Positions 18,410 to 27,729 of a stretch of DNA of 64,000 nucleotides are shown one piece after another. This DNA is from Roseomonas haemaphysalidis (GTDB lineage Bacteria > Pseudomonadota > Alphaproteobacteria > Acetobacterales > Acetobacteraceae), in NCBI RefSeq assembly GCF_017355405.1, contig NZ_CP061179.1, positions 124,001 to 188,000 on the forward strand, given 5' to 3'. Positions within the stretch are counted from its first letter, which is position 1; each line of letters opens with the position of its first letter. Under the pieces are notes generated by a model that saw only the letters and a program-made list of their open reading frames with translations, had not been told where the DNA came from and did not search any database. The translations under genes and the position numbers were made by a program.

Positions 18410-19783
18410 CTAGTTGCCTGCGGCGAGATGCGCCGGCTGGCGGTGATGGAAATGCCCGGGCCGCGCGAGGCCAAGATTCTCGCGCAGCGTGCTGCCGGCG
18501 TATTCGGTGTGGAACAGGCCGCGCCGCTGCAGCTCCGGCACCAGCAGGTGGAAGACGTCGCGCACCGGCTGCGGGTAGAAGGGCGGCAGGATGTTGAAGC
18601 CGTCGCAGCCGCGGTGCTCGAACCAGTCCTGCATTTCGTCCGCGATGCTCTCCGGCGTGCCGACGATGAGGTGGTGGCCGGAAGCGGCGCGGAACTGGTA
18701 GAGCTGGCGGATGGTCAGCGCGCGGCCGTCGAGGAACTTGGCCAGCCGCACGTGCGCGCTCTTCACCGCGTTGCTGTCCGCCAGCATCGGCGGCAGCGGC
18801 CCGTCGACGTCGTAGGCCGAGAGATCGCCAAAGGAGCCGGCCAGCGCGGCGAGGCCGAGCTGCGGGTGGATCAGCTCCTGCAGCCGCTCGAACAGATCGC
18901 GCGCCTCCTGCATCGTGCGGCCGATGATCGGCATCATCCCCGGCATCACCAGGGCGGAATCCGGCGAGCGGCCATAGCGCGCGAAGCGGCCCTTGACGCT
19001 GGCGTAGAAGGCGGCCGCCTCGTCGCGGTCCTTCTGCATGGTGTAGATCACCTCCGCCGTGCGGGCGGCGAGGTCCTGCCCGGGGCCGGAGGAGCCGGCC
19101 TGGGCGATGACGGGATAGCCCTGGATCGGCCGCGCCGCGTTCAGCGGGCCGCGCACCTTGAAGTGCTCGCCGTGGTGATGCAGCGTGTGCAGCTTGGCGG
19201 GGTCGAAATACTGGCCGCTTGCCTTGTCGCGGATGAAGGCATCGTCCTCCCAGCTGTCCCAGAGACCGAAGACGACGTCGATGTATTCCTCGGCGCGGCG
19301 GTAGCGGGAGCTGTGCTCCATGTGCTTGTCGCGGCCGAAGTTCAGCGCCTCGTCCTCGCTCCAGGAGGTGACGACGTTCCAGCCGACGCGCCCCTCGCTG
19401 ATATGGTCGAGCGAGGCCAGCTTGCGCGCCATGTTGTAGGGCTCGTTATAGGTGGTCGACGCCGTGGCGATGAAGCCCATCTTCTCGGTCACCGCCGAGA
19501 GCGCGGCCAGCAGCGTCAGCGGCTCGAACACGTCGATGCGGCTGTCGTAGCTGAGCTGCTCCTCGTCCTTGGCCGAGGAGCGCACGGCGATGCCATCGGC
19601 CCAGAACATGAAGTGAAACTTGGCCGCCTCGGCCTCGCGTGCCATCTGCTTCCAGAAGCGGATGTCCATGGCGGCGTCGGTCTTGGCCTCCGGCATGCGC
19701 CAGCCGCCGCCATGCGCGCCGGCGGCGACCAGGTTGAGGCCGAGGGCCATCTGTCGCGGGGTATCGCTCACGGGGTTCTCCAT
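18410..19783 (-). CDS. LLM-class flavin monooxygenase, NtaA/SnaA/DszA family (second of a pair)
   Basis: A 457-residue FMN-dependent monooxygenase with a luciferase-like TIM barrel. Landmarks are FHFMFWADGIAV, the ATASTTYNEPYNMARK segment, SEGRVGWNVVTS and QAGSSGPGQDLAARTAE. Such enzymes use reduced FMN from a separate reductase to oxidise C-S or C-N bonds of sulfones, sulfonates or aminopolycarboxylates. No flavin reductase gene is present nearby. The start is the ATG overlapping the stop of the preceding paralogue by one base (TGATG). Much longer upstream reading of this frame is shadow text. Confidence 0.9.
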   Translation of the reverse strand: MENPVSDTPRQMALGLNLVAAGAHGGGWRMPEAKTDAAMDIRFWKQMAREAEAAKFHFMFWADGIAVRSSAKDEEQLSYDSRIDVFEPLTLLAALSAVTEKMGFIATASTTYNEPYNMARKLASLDHISEGRVGWNVVTSWSEDEALNFGRDKHMEHSSRYRRAEEYIDVVFGLWDSWEDDAFIRDKASGQYFDPAKLHTLHHHGEHFKVRGPLNAARPIQGYPVIAQAGSSGPGQDLAARTAEVIYTMQKDRDEAAAFYASVKGRFARYGRSPDSALVMPGMMPIIGRTMQEARDLFERLQELIHPQLGLAALAGSFGDLSAYDVDGPLPPMLADSNAVKSAHVRLAKFLDGRALTIRQLYQFRAASGHHLIVGTPESIADEMQDWFEHRGCDGFNILPPFYPQPVRDVFHLLVPELQRRGLFHTEYAGSTLRENLGLARPGHFHHRQPAHLAAGN

Positions 19784-21117
19784 CACTCGGCCGCCGCCCG
19801 CAGGCGCAGGCTGGTGTAGCGGTTGACGGGGCGCTCCAGCCCCAGGTTCTCGCGCAGCGTCGGGCCTTCGTATTCCCGGCGAAACAGCCCGCGCCGCTGC
19901 AACTCGGGCGTGACGTACTCGACGAATTCCTCGCAGCCGGCGGGCAGATGCGTCGGCAAGATGTTGAAGCCGTCGCAGGCCCCGGCCTCGAACCATTCCT
20001 GCAAGCCGTCGGCGATGTCGGCAGCGGTACCGACTAGGCAAAAGCCCCCGGCGGTGATGCGCTTGTAAAGCTGGCGGATGGTCAGATTTTCGGCCCGTGC
20101 CAGGCGCATCACGCTCTCGGTGCTGCTGCGGATCTGCGCATCGCGCGTCGGCTCCGGCACCGGGCCGTCGAGGTCGTGGCCGCTGAGGTCGCCGAGCGCG
20201 GCATAGACGCGGGCGAGGCCCACCATCGGGTCCAGCAGGTCCTGCAACTGGTCCAGCTTCGCCTGCGCCTCGGCCCGCGTGCGGCCGACGACGGTGCGCA
20301 CGCCCGGCATGATCTTGAGCTGGTGCGGCTCCCGCCCATGCGCCGCCATGCGGGCCTTGACGTCGTCGTAATAGGTCTTGGCGATGGCGATGTCGGCGGC
20401 GGCGGAATAGACCACGTCGGCCGTGGCGGCGGCGATGTCGCGCCCCTGGCCGGCGGCGCCGGCCTGGAACAGCACCGGCCGCCCCTGCGGCATGCCGGCG
20501 ACGTTCAGCGGGCCCTTGACCTGGAAATGCTTGCCCTGGTGGTTGAGCAGGTGCATCCGGCTTTCGTCGTAGAACACGCCGGACGCGCGGTCGTAGAGCA
20601 GCGCGTCGTCTTCCCAGGAATCCCACAATCCCTTGACGACCTCGACGAACTCGGCGGCGCGCTCGTAGCGCGTGTCGTAGTCCAGGTGCTTGGCGCGGCT
20701 GAAATTCTGCGCCTCGGCATCCGACCAGGAGGTGACGATGTTCCAGCCGGCGCGGCCGCCGCTGATCAGGTCCAGCGTCGCGAACTTGCGGGCGATGTGA
20801 TAGGGCTCATTATAGGTGGTGGATGCCGTGGTGACGAGGCCGATGTTCCTGGTCAGCGGCGCCAGGGCCGGCAGCAGCGTCAGCGGCTCCATCTCGACCA
20901 GCTCGTAGCCGGAGCGGGCGAGCGAGCCGCGTGGTTCATCCTTCTCGCGGATGCCGATGCCGTCTGCGAAGAAGATCATGTCGAACTTGCCACGCTCCGC
21001 CGCCTGGGCGTTGCGGACGTAGTGTTCGAAGCGCAGCGTGCCATCGGCGGGCACGTCCGGGTGCATCCAGGCGGCAGGGTGGTAGCCGATACCGCGCATG
21101 GACATGCCAAGCTTCAT
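19783..21117 (-). CDS. LLM-class flavin monooxygenase, NtaA/SnaA/DszA family (first of a pair)
   Basis: A 444-residue paralogue of the next gene, same fold: FDMIFFADGIGI, ASTTYNEPYHIARK, SGGRAGWNIVTSWSD, FQAGAAGQGRDIAA. The start at MKLGMSMRGIGYHP fits the family; the frame stays open upstream with unlike text. The two monooxygenases and the downstream ABC importer look like one scavenging unit: uptake of a small compound followed by oxidative cleavage, for sulfur or nitrogen. Whether the two enzymes act in sequence, as in dibenzothiophene-sulfone pathways, or on related substrates cannot be told from sequence. Confidence 0.9.
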   Translation of the reverse strand: MKLGMSMRGIGYHPAAWMHPDVPADGTLRFEHYVRNAQAAERGKFDMIFFADGIGIREKDEPRGSLARSGYELVEMEPLTLLPALAPLTRNIGLVTTASTTYNEPYHIARKFATLDLISGGRAGWNIVTSWSDAEAQNFSRAKHLDYDTRYERAAEFVEVVKGLWDSWEDDALLYDRASGVFYDESRMHLLNHQGKHFQVKGPLNVAGMPQGRPVLFQAGAAGQGRDIAAATADVVYSAAADIAIAKTYYDDVKARMAAHGREPHQLKIMPGVRTVVGRTRAEAQAKLDQLQDLLDPMVGLARVYAALGDLSGHDLDGPVPEPTRDAQIRSSTESVMRLARAENLTIRQLYKRITAGGFCLVGTAADIADGLQEWFEAGACDGFNILPTHLPAGCEEFVEYVTPELQRRGLFRREYEGPTLRENLGLERPVNRYTSLRLRAAAE

Positions 21118-21350
21118 CTGGCCACGCCGGCTCACAAGCTGCGATCCCTCGCAGTCGGGCCAAGCAAGATCGTGAAACGCATCACTCACCTCCAATCCAG
21201 GCCACCGCCGCGGCATGCGCCGCGGCAACAGGGCGACCCGCGCATGCGGACCACTGGGATGCGAGGGCCACGATGATCCGTGGCCCGAGGGTGAGAAACC
21301 ACAGCATGCAGACGGACGGACCGCCCGGCAAGAACTTTGTTGCAGTGCGG

Positions 21351-22283
21351 TCAGGAAAGGCGGTTACGGTCCATCTGCTGGAGCAGCACCGGCATGGTGG
21401 CACTGTCGCGGATCATCCCTGCCAGCCGGTCGACTGGCCTGGAGCGCGGCACGGCGGCGGGAAAGGCCATGGCGACCTCATACGGGATCGACGGTTCGAA
21501 GCGCAGCACGCGCAGCCGGTCCTGCCGGACCGCAGCGCCGGTGAAAGGGTCGATCACCGCGATGCCCATGCCCTCCGCCACCAAGCTGCACAACACCTCT
21601 GACGCCGTGGCTTCCGCGACCACCGGCGCCTGGATGCCAGCCACCTCCAGCAATGCGTCGAGCCGCACGCCGATGCGGCTGGCATGGCCGAGCGAGAGCA
21701 GCGGCTGGTCCCGCAGGTCCTGCAGCGTCACGACCTCGCGTGCCGCCAGTGCATGACCGGCCGGCACGGCGCAGAGTGCCTCCAGCCCCGGCACCGGCTC
21801 GATCTCGACGCCCGGATAAGCGCCCGGCGTATAGGCCATGCCGATATCGAATTGCCGCAGCGAGACGCGTTCCAACGTGGTCATGCCGACATTGTTGTGG
21901 ATTGAGACAAAGGTGTCCGGATGTTCCGCCGCGAAGCGTGCGATCAGCGGTGGCAGGAAGGAAAGCGCCGGCCCCGCCATGGCCGAGACCCGCAGGCTGC
22001 CGCGCCGTGCGCGGCGGAGATCCTGCGCCGTGCGCTCGATCCGCCCCAGGCTGATGAAGCTCATCGCCACTTCCTGCTGCAGCAGGATCGCCTCGGCGTT
22101 CGGGATCACCTGGCCGCCCTGGCGATCGAAAAGCTGCAGCCGCAACGTCTGCTCCATGTCACGCACCAGGCGGCTGACCGCCGGCTGGGTGAGGTTCATC
22201 AGTTGTGCGGCTCCGGACACGGAGCCCCGCAGCATGACGGCCCGAAAGGCCTCGATCTGTCGCCATGTCAGCCGCCCGGCCAT
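21351..22283 (-). CDS. LysR family transcriptional regulator
   Basis: A 310-residue LysR-type regulator. The N-terminal winged helix is clear (LTWRQIEAFRAVML, GSVSGAAQLMNLTQPAVSRLV), followed by a linker helix and a periplasmic-binding-like effector domain (GSLRVSAMAGPALSFLPP, FDIGMAYTPG). I choose the ATG at 22283, which has GGAGAG seven bases upstream, rather than the one at 22304. It lies upstream of the monooxygenase/ABC genes in the same orientation and may activate them. Confidence 0.88.
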   Translation of the reverse strand: MAGRLTWRQIEAFRAVMLRGSVSGAAQLMNLTQPAVSRLVRDMEQTLRLQLFDRQGGQVIPNAEAILLQQEVAMSFISLGRIERTAQDLRRARRGSLRVSAMAGPALSFLPPLIARFAAEHPDTFVSIHNNVGMTTLERVSLRQFDIGMAYTPGAYPGVEIEPVPGLEALCAVPAGHALAAREVVTLQDLRDQPLLSLGHASRIGVRLDALLEVAGIQAPVVAEATASEVLCSLVAEGMGIAVIDPFTGAAVRQDRLRVLRFEPSIPYEVAMAFPAAVPRSRPVDRLAGMIRDSATMPVLLQQMDRNRLS

Positions 22284-22745
22284 GTATGTCTCTCCGCTGC
22301 CCATAACATTGAGGCATAGACACTGACCGTTTTACAAATTGACCCTCTGTCGCGCTTCTACCTAGGCTTCACCGACGGCCGGAAACCGAGGCAATCGTGC
22401 CCGGCGCATCAGGAAACATCATCACGCGGTACGACGTCGTTTCGACGCACCGCCGCCGCCGAGGACGATCCGAGGGTGAGAGCGAGGATCGATCTATTCG
22501 GAGGTTGGGTGAGTCGTGTGCGTTTGGTGGGGAGGCCTGTGTCTGAAAGTATTGTCGGCGAAGTATTGACAGGCTGACAGTACGAGGCCGCTTCAGAGCG
22601 GGCGGTCAAGCGATCTGGCCAGGACTATTGAAAGTATCGTAGGGCCTCATCCGGCTAAAGCTCAGCGACGTGAACGTCTGAGTGGGCGATGTGGACCACC
22701 CCGTTGGTGGCGCCGCCTTGTTGGTCCTGATTCCCCGGCCAGGCG
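22284..22745. other. Intergenic stretch of lower G+C
   Basis: About 460 bases separating the LysR gene from the next operon's last gene. The left end must carry the LysR promoter. The middle has lower G+C and two near-identical 10-mers (TGAAAGTATT at about 22542 and TGAAAGTATC at about 22629). I see no convincing open frame; residual transposon DNA is possible but unproved. Confidence 0.45.
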
Positions 22746-23495
22746 TCAGCCGGCGGCTAGCCCGCCATCCACCAGCATCTCGATGCCACAGACATAGGAC
22801 GCCGCCGGGGAGCACAGGAACAGTGCCACTTGCGCTACCTCCTCCACCTGACCGAGACGTCCGGCCGGGATGCGCTCCTCCACCCGGCGGCGATAGGCCG
22901 GGTCGGCCAGTGCGGCGGCGTTGCCCTCCGTCTCAATAGCGCCGGGGCAGAGGATATTCAGCGCGATGCCTCCCGGTGCCAGTTGGCGCGCCAGGTTGCG
23001 GCCGAGGTTGCCGATCGCCGCCTTGCTGGCGGCATAGGCCAGCTGGTGCGGGTTGGGCCGCCATTGTTGCACGCTGCCCAGCAGCAGTACCCGCCCCTGC
23101 CCTGCCGCGACCAACCCGGGCCGCGCCGCCCGCACGAGCTCCAGGCTGCCCCGCACGTTGACGGCCCAGTGGCGATCGGTGTCCAGCGGGTCGGTCTCGT
23201 CCAGCGGCACCCGCTGCTCGAACGCAGCGTTGCATACCAGGATGCCGAGTGGCCCGCCCAGCACCGTCTCCGCGGCCCGCAGCAGCGTGGTGGGGGCCGC
23301 CGGGTCCGCCAAATCCGCCGGCAGCGCGGCCGCGGCGCCGATGGCGGCGGCCGTGGCGGCAGCCTCCGCAGCATCATGCGCGCCCTCGTGCGAGATGGCG
23401 ACCGCCGCCCCCGCCTGCGCGAGTGCCGCCGCAATGGCGCGCCCCAGCCCGCGCCGGCCGCCCGTCACCAGCGCTCGGCGCCCGGCCAGCATCAT
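22746..23495 (-). CDS. SDR family oxidoreductase
   Basis: A 249-residue classical short-chain dehydrogenase. The cofactor motif is TGGRRGLG, then VCNAAFEQ, LLLGSVQQW with the catalytic serine, YAASKAAI with Tyr and Lys, and a C-terminal EMLVDGGLAAG, the usual ending of this family. It probably oxidises or reduces a sugar or sugar-acid intermediate. It is the last gene of a seven-gene operon running leftward from 28856 and overlaps the binding-protein gene by four bases (ATGA). The long open frame upstream is not part of it. Confidence 0.88.
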   Translation of the reverse strand: MMLAGRRALVTGGRRGLGRAIAAALAQAGAAVAISHEGAHDAAEAAATAAAIGAAAALPADLADPAAPTTLLRAAETVLGGPLGILVCNAAFEQRVPLDETDPLDTDRHWAVNVRGSLELVRAARPGLVAAGQGRVLLLGSVQQWRPNPHQLAYAASKAAIGNLGRNLARQLAPGGIALNILCPGAIETEGNAAALADPAYRRRVEERIPAGRLGQVEEVAQVALFLCSPAASYVCGIEMLVDGGLAAG

Positions 23496-24766
23496 GCCGG
23501 CAGCAGCGGCTTGATGCGGGCGGCGCTGTCCTCCACCGCCCGTGCCGGCTCCTTGCGCCCCAGCACGGCGGACTGCACCTCCTCCACGAAGATCGCCTCC
23601 GCCCGGCTGGCTTCCGCGAAAGCCGGGAAGGGTACGCGGGCGCGGGACAGCGCCTCGGCCTCCACCGCCGCCACGGGGTTGTCCCGCGCGAAGCCGGCGT
23701 CGGCATAGGTGGAGAGCCGCACGCTGCCATTGCCGTTGCGCGCGGCGCCAAGCGTGACATCGGGCGCCGACATGGCGCGCAGGAAGCTCCAGGCCAGCAG
23801 CTTGTCCCGTGCATTGGCGGGGATGGCCATGGACCAGAACTCCACCGCCGCCGCCATGCGGCTGCCGGCGGGCGCGGTGGTGGACATCGGCATCTCCATC
23901 GCCTGGATGCGGCCGGGGAAGCGCGACTGCTCGGCCCGGTTGAGCTGCGCGTGGCGGCTGAAGGGCAGGATGGCGAAGGCGGCGCGGCCTTGCTGCAGCC
24001 AGGTCACCTGGTCCTCGTTGGTGATGGTGGCGTAGCTGCGCGGCAGGGCACCAGCCTCGAACAGCCCGCGGATGGCGGCGATGGCCTTCGTCATCGCCTC
24101 CGGGTCCGGGATCACCTTGTAGTCGAGGGTGATGAAGTCGCCGCCGAAGGCGCGGGCGAACATCACGGGATAGGCCGCCAGCGCCGCCGTCATCACCAGC
24201 CCGGTCACCGGCGCGGCGCCAGCGGGGCGGAAGGTCAGCCGGCGGCACAGGTCGAGGAACTCCTCGAACGAGCCGGGCGGCGCGGCGATGCCCTGCTGTT
24301 CCAGCAGCGCCTGGTTGTAGAACAGCCCGTTGGTGGCGTGGCGCACGGGAATGGCGATGGTGCGGCCGTTGACGCGCATCGCCTCCCGCAGCCCGGGGGC
24401 GATGTCATCGTATTGTGCGACGGGCTGGTCGCGCAGCAGGTCGTCGAGCGGTGTCAGCAGTCGCGCGACCTCCGGCGTCGCGCGGCTGTTGAGAAGATAG
24501 CCAATGCCGAAGTCGCTCGACGGCAGGCTGGCCTCGCGCAGCAGGCGGTCCTGCAGCGGGCCGATATCGGCGGTGGTCCAGGACAGCTCGGCGCCATTGG
24601 CCTGCCGCCAGGGGGCGGTCAGGTCACCCGCGGCACCCTGCGTCAGCACCTGCTGGTGCACGCGGTGCGACAGGATGTCGAGGCGCTTCGCCTGGGCACG
24701 GGCCAGCCCGGGCAGGGCCAGCGTGGCGATGGCGGTGCCGAGGGCGGCACGGCGGGTCAAACGCAT
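23492..24766 (-). CDS. ABC transporter substrate-binding protein, family 1 (CUT1-like)
   Basis: A 424-residue periplasmic binding protein with a twin-arginine leader (LTRRAALGTAIATLALPG). I start at the ATG preceded by GGGAGGA; an ATG five codons earlier is also in frame. The mature part (LDILSHRVHQQVL, ADIGPLQDRLLREASL, FITLDYKVIPDPEAM) is clearly paralogous to the binding protein at 29724-31007. With the two permeases upstream it forms a carbohydrate or sugar-acid importer. No ATPase gene lies in the cluster, so a shared MsiK/MalK-like ATPase elsewhere is implied. Confidence 0.88.
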   Translation of the reverse strand: MRLTRRAALGTAIATLALPGLARAQAKRLDILSHRVHQQVLTQGAAGDLTAPWRQANGAELSWTTADIGPLQDRLLREASLPSSDFGIGYLLNSRATPEVARLLTPLDDLLRDQPVAQYDDIAPGLREAMRVNGRTIAIPVRHATNGLFYNQALLEQQGIAAPPGSFEEFLDLCRRLTFRPAGAAPVTGLVMTAALAAYPVMFARAFGGDFITLDYKVIPDPEAMTKAIAAIRGLFEAGALPRSYATITNEDQVTWLQQGRAAFAILPFSRHAQLNRAEQSRFPGRIQAMEMPMSTTAPAGSRMAAAVEFWSMAIPANARDKLLAWSFLRAMSAPDVTLGAARNGNGSVRLSTYADAGFARDNPVAAVEAEALSRARVPFPAFAEASRAEAIFVEEVQSAVLGRKEPARAVEDSAARIKPLLPA

Positions 24767-24786
24767 GCGTGATCCTCCCATGTTGC

Positions 24787-25629
24787 TTATCCCTTGGTGG
24801 CGCCGGCGGTCAGCCCCGCCACCAGGTATTTCTGCGTGATCCAGACGAAGGCCAGCACCGGCAGCAACTGCACGGTGGCCGCGGCGAAGAGCGTGCCCCA
24901 TTCCACGCCGTCGAAGCTGCCCACCACCTCCGCCAGCACCAGCGGCGCGGTCTTGGCGCGGGTGGAGGTGAAGATGAAGGCGAAAAGGAACTCGTTCCAG
25001 GCATAGACGACGACGAAGACGGCCACCGCCATCATGCCCTGCGCCGCCAGCGGGGTGATGACGCGCCACAGCGTGGTGAAGCGCCCGGCGCCGTCCACCG
25101 CCGCCGCCTCGTCCAGCTCGCGCGGGATCTGGTCGATGAAGGCGCGCATCACGAAGGAGCCGAGCGACACGAAGAAGGTGGCGTAGAGCACGGCCAGCAG
25201 CACATGCGTATCCTGCACGCCCAACGCGTTGGCGACCGGGAACAGCGGCAGCGTGGTGACGATGGGCGGGATCAGCCGCACCACGATCAGCAGAAAGGCC
25301 GAGCCGGCCAGCCAGCGGCTGCGGAAGCGCGAATAGGCATAGCCCGAGAGCAGGCTGGCGAAGACCGCGATGACGGTGGCCAGCGCCGTGATGATGGCGC
25401 TGTTCAGCAGGGCGCGGAAGAAGTCCGGCCACTTCCCCCATAGCGCGGCGTAGTGCGCGAAGGTGGGCGTGAAGAACAGGCTCGGCGGCACCGCGAAGAT
25501 CTCGCCCTCCGGCTTCAGGGAGGAGGAGACGATCAGCAAGATCGGCGCCAGCGACCAGACCAGCACGGCCAGCACCGCCAGGGCCTTCAGGGCGCCCAGC
25601 AACAGGCGCTGCAACGGGTGCCTACGCAT
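24787..25629 (-). CDS. Carbohydrate ABC transporter permease, MalG type
   Basis: A 280-residue inner-membrane permease with about six helices. The EAA coupling loop is visible as EAAAVDGAGRFTTLW followed by a VITPLAAQ segment. The N-terminus has the long first helix and a periplasmic loop typical of MalG-like proteins. It overlaps the MalF-type gene by eight bases and is followed by the binding-protein gene. Confidence 0.9.
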   Translation of the reverse strand: MRRHPLQRLLLGALKALAVLAVLVWSLAPILLIVSSSLKPEGEIFAVPPSLFFTPTFAHYAALWGKWPDFFRALLNSAIITALATVIAVFASLLSGYAYSRFRSRWLAGSAFLLIVVRLIPPIVTTLPLFPVANALGVQDTHVLLAVLYATFFVSLGSFVMRAFIDQIPRELDEAAAVDGAGRFTTLWRVITPLAAQGMMAVAVFVVVYAWNEFLFAFIFTSTRAKTAPLVLAEVVGSFDGVEWGTLFAAATVQLLPVLAFVWITQKYLVAGLTAGATKG

Positions 25630-26491
25630 CGCCGCGCTGCTCCTTCGCCAGCCGCCAGAGATAGGGGGCCGCCAGCAGCAGGGACGCCACCACCATCACC
25701 CAGCCGGTCGCCGCGGCACCGCCGAAGGCGTTGTAGCGGAAGGCCTCCAGGTACAGGTACACGGCCACCACCTCGGTGGAGCGGGCGGGGCCGCCGCCGG
25801 TGAGCAGCCAGACCTCGCTGAACAGGCGGAAGGCGAAGATCAGGCGGAACAGCATGGCCATCAGCATCGCCGGCAGCAGCAGCGGCAACGTCACGCGGCG
25901 GAAGGTCTGCCACAGGCTGGCACCGTCGATCTTGGCGGCCTCGTAGACATCGCCGGGCAAAGCGAGGCGCGCGGCGTAGAGGATCATGAAGGTGAAGGGC
26001 AGGTGCAGCCAGATGGACAGCAGCGAGACCAGCACCAGCCCGTGCGCCGGCGTCACCGCCCATTCCAGCCCCGGCAGGCCGAGGGCATGCAGCAGGTAGG
26101 AGACGTGGCCGACATCGGGGTCGAACAGGAAGCGCCACATCACCACCGCCGCCACCTCGCTGACCGCGTAGGGGGCCAGCACGATGGCGATCAGCAGCCG
26201 GCGGAACGGCACCCCCTGGGCGAACAGCAATGCAATTCCGAGGCCGAGCAGCAGCTCCAGATGCACCACCACCAGCACGACGATGGCGGTGTTCCACAGC
26301 GCCCGCCAGAAATAGCCGTCCGACAGGATGCGGGCGTAGTTGGCGAAGCCGACGAAGCGCGCATCGGCGCCGAAGGAGGAGGCGTGGAAGGACAGCCAGA
26401 TCAGGTAGAAGGACGGCACCACCAGCACCGCCCAGATCATCGCCTGCACCGGCAGCACCATCAGCAGGCGCGTGAGGACACTCTCCCGCAT
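25622..26491 (-). CDS. Carbohydrate ABC transporter permease, MalF type
   Basis: A 289-residue inner-membrane permease with about six helices. It has the FVGFANYARIL segment after the first helix, typical of MalF-like CUT1 permeases, and the EAA loop EAAKIDGASLWQTF with VTLPLLLP. It forms a heterodimer with the MalG-type partner. It follows the small conserved gene by seven bases within one operon. Confidence 0.9.
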   Translation of the reverse strand: MRESVLTRLLMVLPVQAMIWAVLVVPSFYLIWLSFHASSFGADARFVGFANYARILSDGYFWRALWNTAIVVLVVVHLELLLGLGIALLFAQGVPFRRLLIAIVLAPYAVSEVAAVVMWRFLFDPDVGHVSYLLHALGLPGLEWAVTPAHGLVLVSLLSIWLHLPFTFMILYAARLALPGDVYEAAKIDGASLWQTFRRVTLPLLLPAMLMAMLFRLIFAFRLFSEVWLLTGGGPARSTEVVAVYLYLEAFRYNAFGGAAATGWVMVVASLLLAAPYLWRLAKEQRGDA

Positions 26492-26498
26492 CGCCGCC

Positions 26499-26837
26499 TC
26501 ATTCCTTCAGGTGCAGGGTGACGAGCAGGGTGATGCCGGCGCCCTCGGGCAGTTCCGCCACCAGCCGCAGCCAGCCGCCGAAATGGGTCACGCGGGCGAA
26601 GCGCAACTCCTGCGCCGCCTGCGGCAGCGCCAGGGTGGTGCCCTCGTCCGTCCAGTGCATGCCATCCGGGCTGATCTGCACCCGCGCCACGGTGCCCGGT
26701 GGCAGCAAAGGCGCCTTCAGTGCGCGCACGAAGACGATGGCCTCCCGCGCCCAACCGCATTCATAGGGCTCGGTCGCGCAGGCACCCGTCCAATGCTCGT
26801 TGCGGCAGACGACGGCGGCGATGTTCTGCGCCAGCAT
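26499..26837 (-). CDS. Conserved small protein of unknown function in sugar-acid operon
   Basis: A 112-residue protein without a signal peptide or membrane helix. Its pattern of alternating hydrophobic strands (VARVQISPDGMHWTDEG, LRFARVTHFGGWLRLVAEL, GITLLVTLHL) looks like a small beta-sandwich of the type used to hold carbohydrate. Cysteines near the start (VVCRNEHWTGACAT) are of unknown role. It lies one base after the DUF6772-like gene and just before the permeases, so it is translated as part of the operon. I do not recognise the family with certainty. Confidence 0.65.
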   Translation of the reverse strand: MLAQNIAAVVCRNEHWTGACATEPYECGWAREAIVFVRALKAPLLPPGTVARVQISPDGMHWTDEGTTLALPQAAQELRFARVTHFGGWLRLVAELPEGAGITLLVTLHLKE

Positions 26838-26838
26838 C

Positions 26839-27729
26839 TCAGAAGTCCCCCGACAGGCAAACGCCGTCCAGCGCCAGGAAGGCGCGCTTGTCCGCGTCCG
26901 TCTCGACGAAGAAGACGATGTTCAGCATGCACCACAGGTTGCGCCAGGCGGGCATCCGCATCGGCTGGAAGGCCGAGACATCCAGCTCCCGGTCGTTGAT
27001 CCGCAGGCCCGTGGCGCGCCAGGTGGCGAGGTCGAAGTCGAAGCAGGCGTAATGCCAGTTCACCTTGGTGGCGATCTCGTTGTAGCAGAGCTTCTGCGCG
27101 CCGCCGGGCAGGTCCTCCCAGCCCTCAGGCGAAAGGTGGTCGTGCGTCGCGGTCTTGCCCTCGGTGCCCAGGTCCTTGGCCGGCTGCAGCGCCTGCTTGA
27201 ACTGCCACTTCTGCAGGTGCTGGCCGTCCAGCGCGTTGAGGAAGCGGAAGTGCGGCATCACCCGCTCGCCGCCCGCCGACTGGTCGCCTGACTGCAGGTC
27301 GTAGAGGAAGCCGAAGGAGCGCACGTCGGTCTCGGACAGCCGCAGCTCCGTCGCTTCCGGCTTGAAGGTAAAGTAGAATTCCAGGCGGATCGGCCCTGCC
27401 TTGCGGAAGGTCAGCCGCTTGATGGCGGTGTTGCGCGAGCCTTTGCGGGCACGGCTCTGCACCTTCAGCACGTAGCCGCCGTCCAGCCCGTGGTGGCTTC
27501 CGGAATCCCAGTTGGGCAGGGTGCTGAGCATCGGCTGGGTGTGCTGCGCGTAGCTCGGCAGCATGGAATCCAGCGTGTCCTCGTAGTTGCCCACCAGCTG
27601 CGTCCAGCCGCAGAAGCCGCGGTCGAAATCGTCGCAGAAGACGATGCGCGGCAGCGGGTCGAAACGCGACAGCGCGGGGTCGGCGTCGCGCAGCGCGCGG
27701 CGCAGGGTTGCGGCATCCATCCCGGTCAT
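26839..27729 (-). CDS. DUF6772-like conserved protein
   Basis: A 296-residue cytoplasmic protein. It opens with a helix (AATLRRALRDADPALSRFDPLPR), then IVFCDDFDRGFCGWTQLVGNYE, followed by strand-rich text ending in a WCMLNIVFFVE segment. The overall texture (DDFD...GW near the start, LRLSETDVRSFGF, CFDFDLATWRATGLRIND) is that of a jelly-roll or concanavalin-like sugar-binding fold. I recall this as the DUF6772 family, seen beside CUT1 transporters, but that is from memory. It overlaps the enolase-superfamily gene by four bases (ATGA). The function is unknown; sugar lyase or binding roles are possible. Confidence 0.7.
   Translation of the reverse strand: MTGMDAATLRRALRDADPALSRFDPLPRIVFCDDFDRGFCGWTQLVGNYEDTLDSMLPSYAQHTQPMLSTLPNWDSGSHHGLDGGYVLKVQSRARKGSRNTAIKRLTFRKAGPIRLEFYFTFKPEATELRLSETDVRSFGFLYDLQSGDQSAGGERVMPHFRFLNALDGQHLQKWQFKQALQPAKDLGTEGKTATHDHLSPEGWEDLPGGAQKLCYNEIATKVNWHYACFDFDLATWRATGLRINDRELDVSAFQPMRMPAWRNLWCMLNIVFFVETDADKRAFLALDGVCLSGDF

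Noticed and set aside
18337-21276. Long rightward open frames opposite the monooxygenase genes
   Set aside because: Gly/Arg/Gln/His-rich shadow text without any family motif; the leftward frames have clear LLM motifs.
22409-22815. Possible transposase remnant in the spacer after LysR
   Set aside because: No transposase motif or inverted ends could be recognised in any frame.
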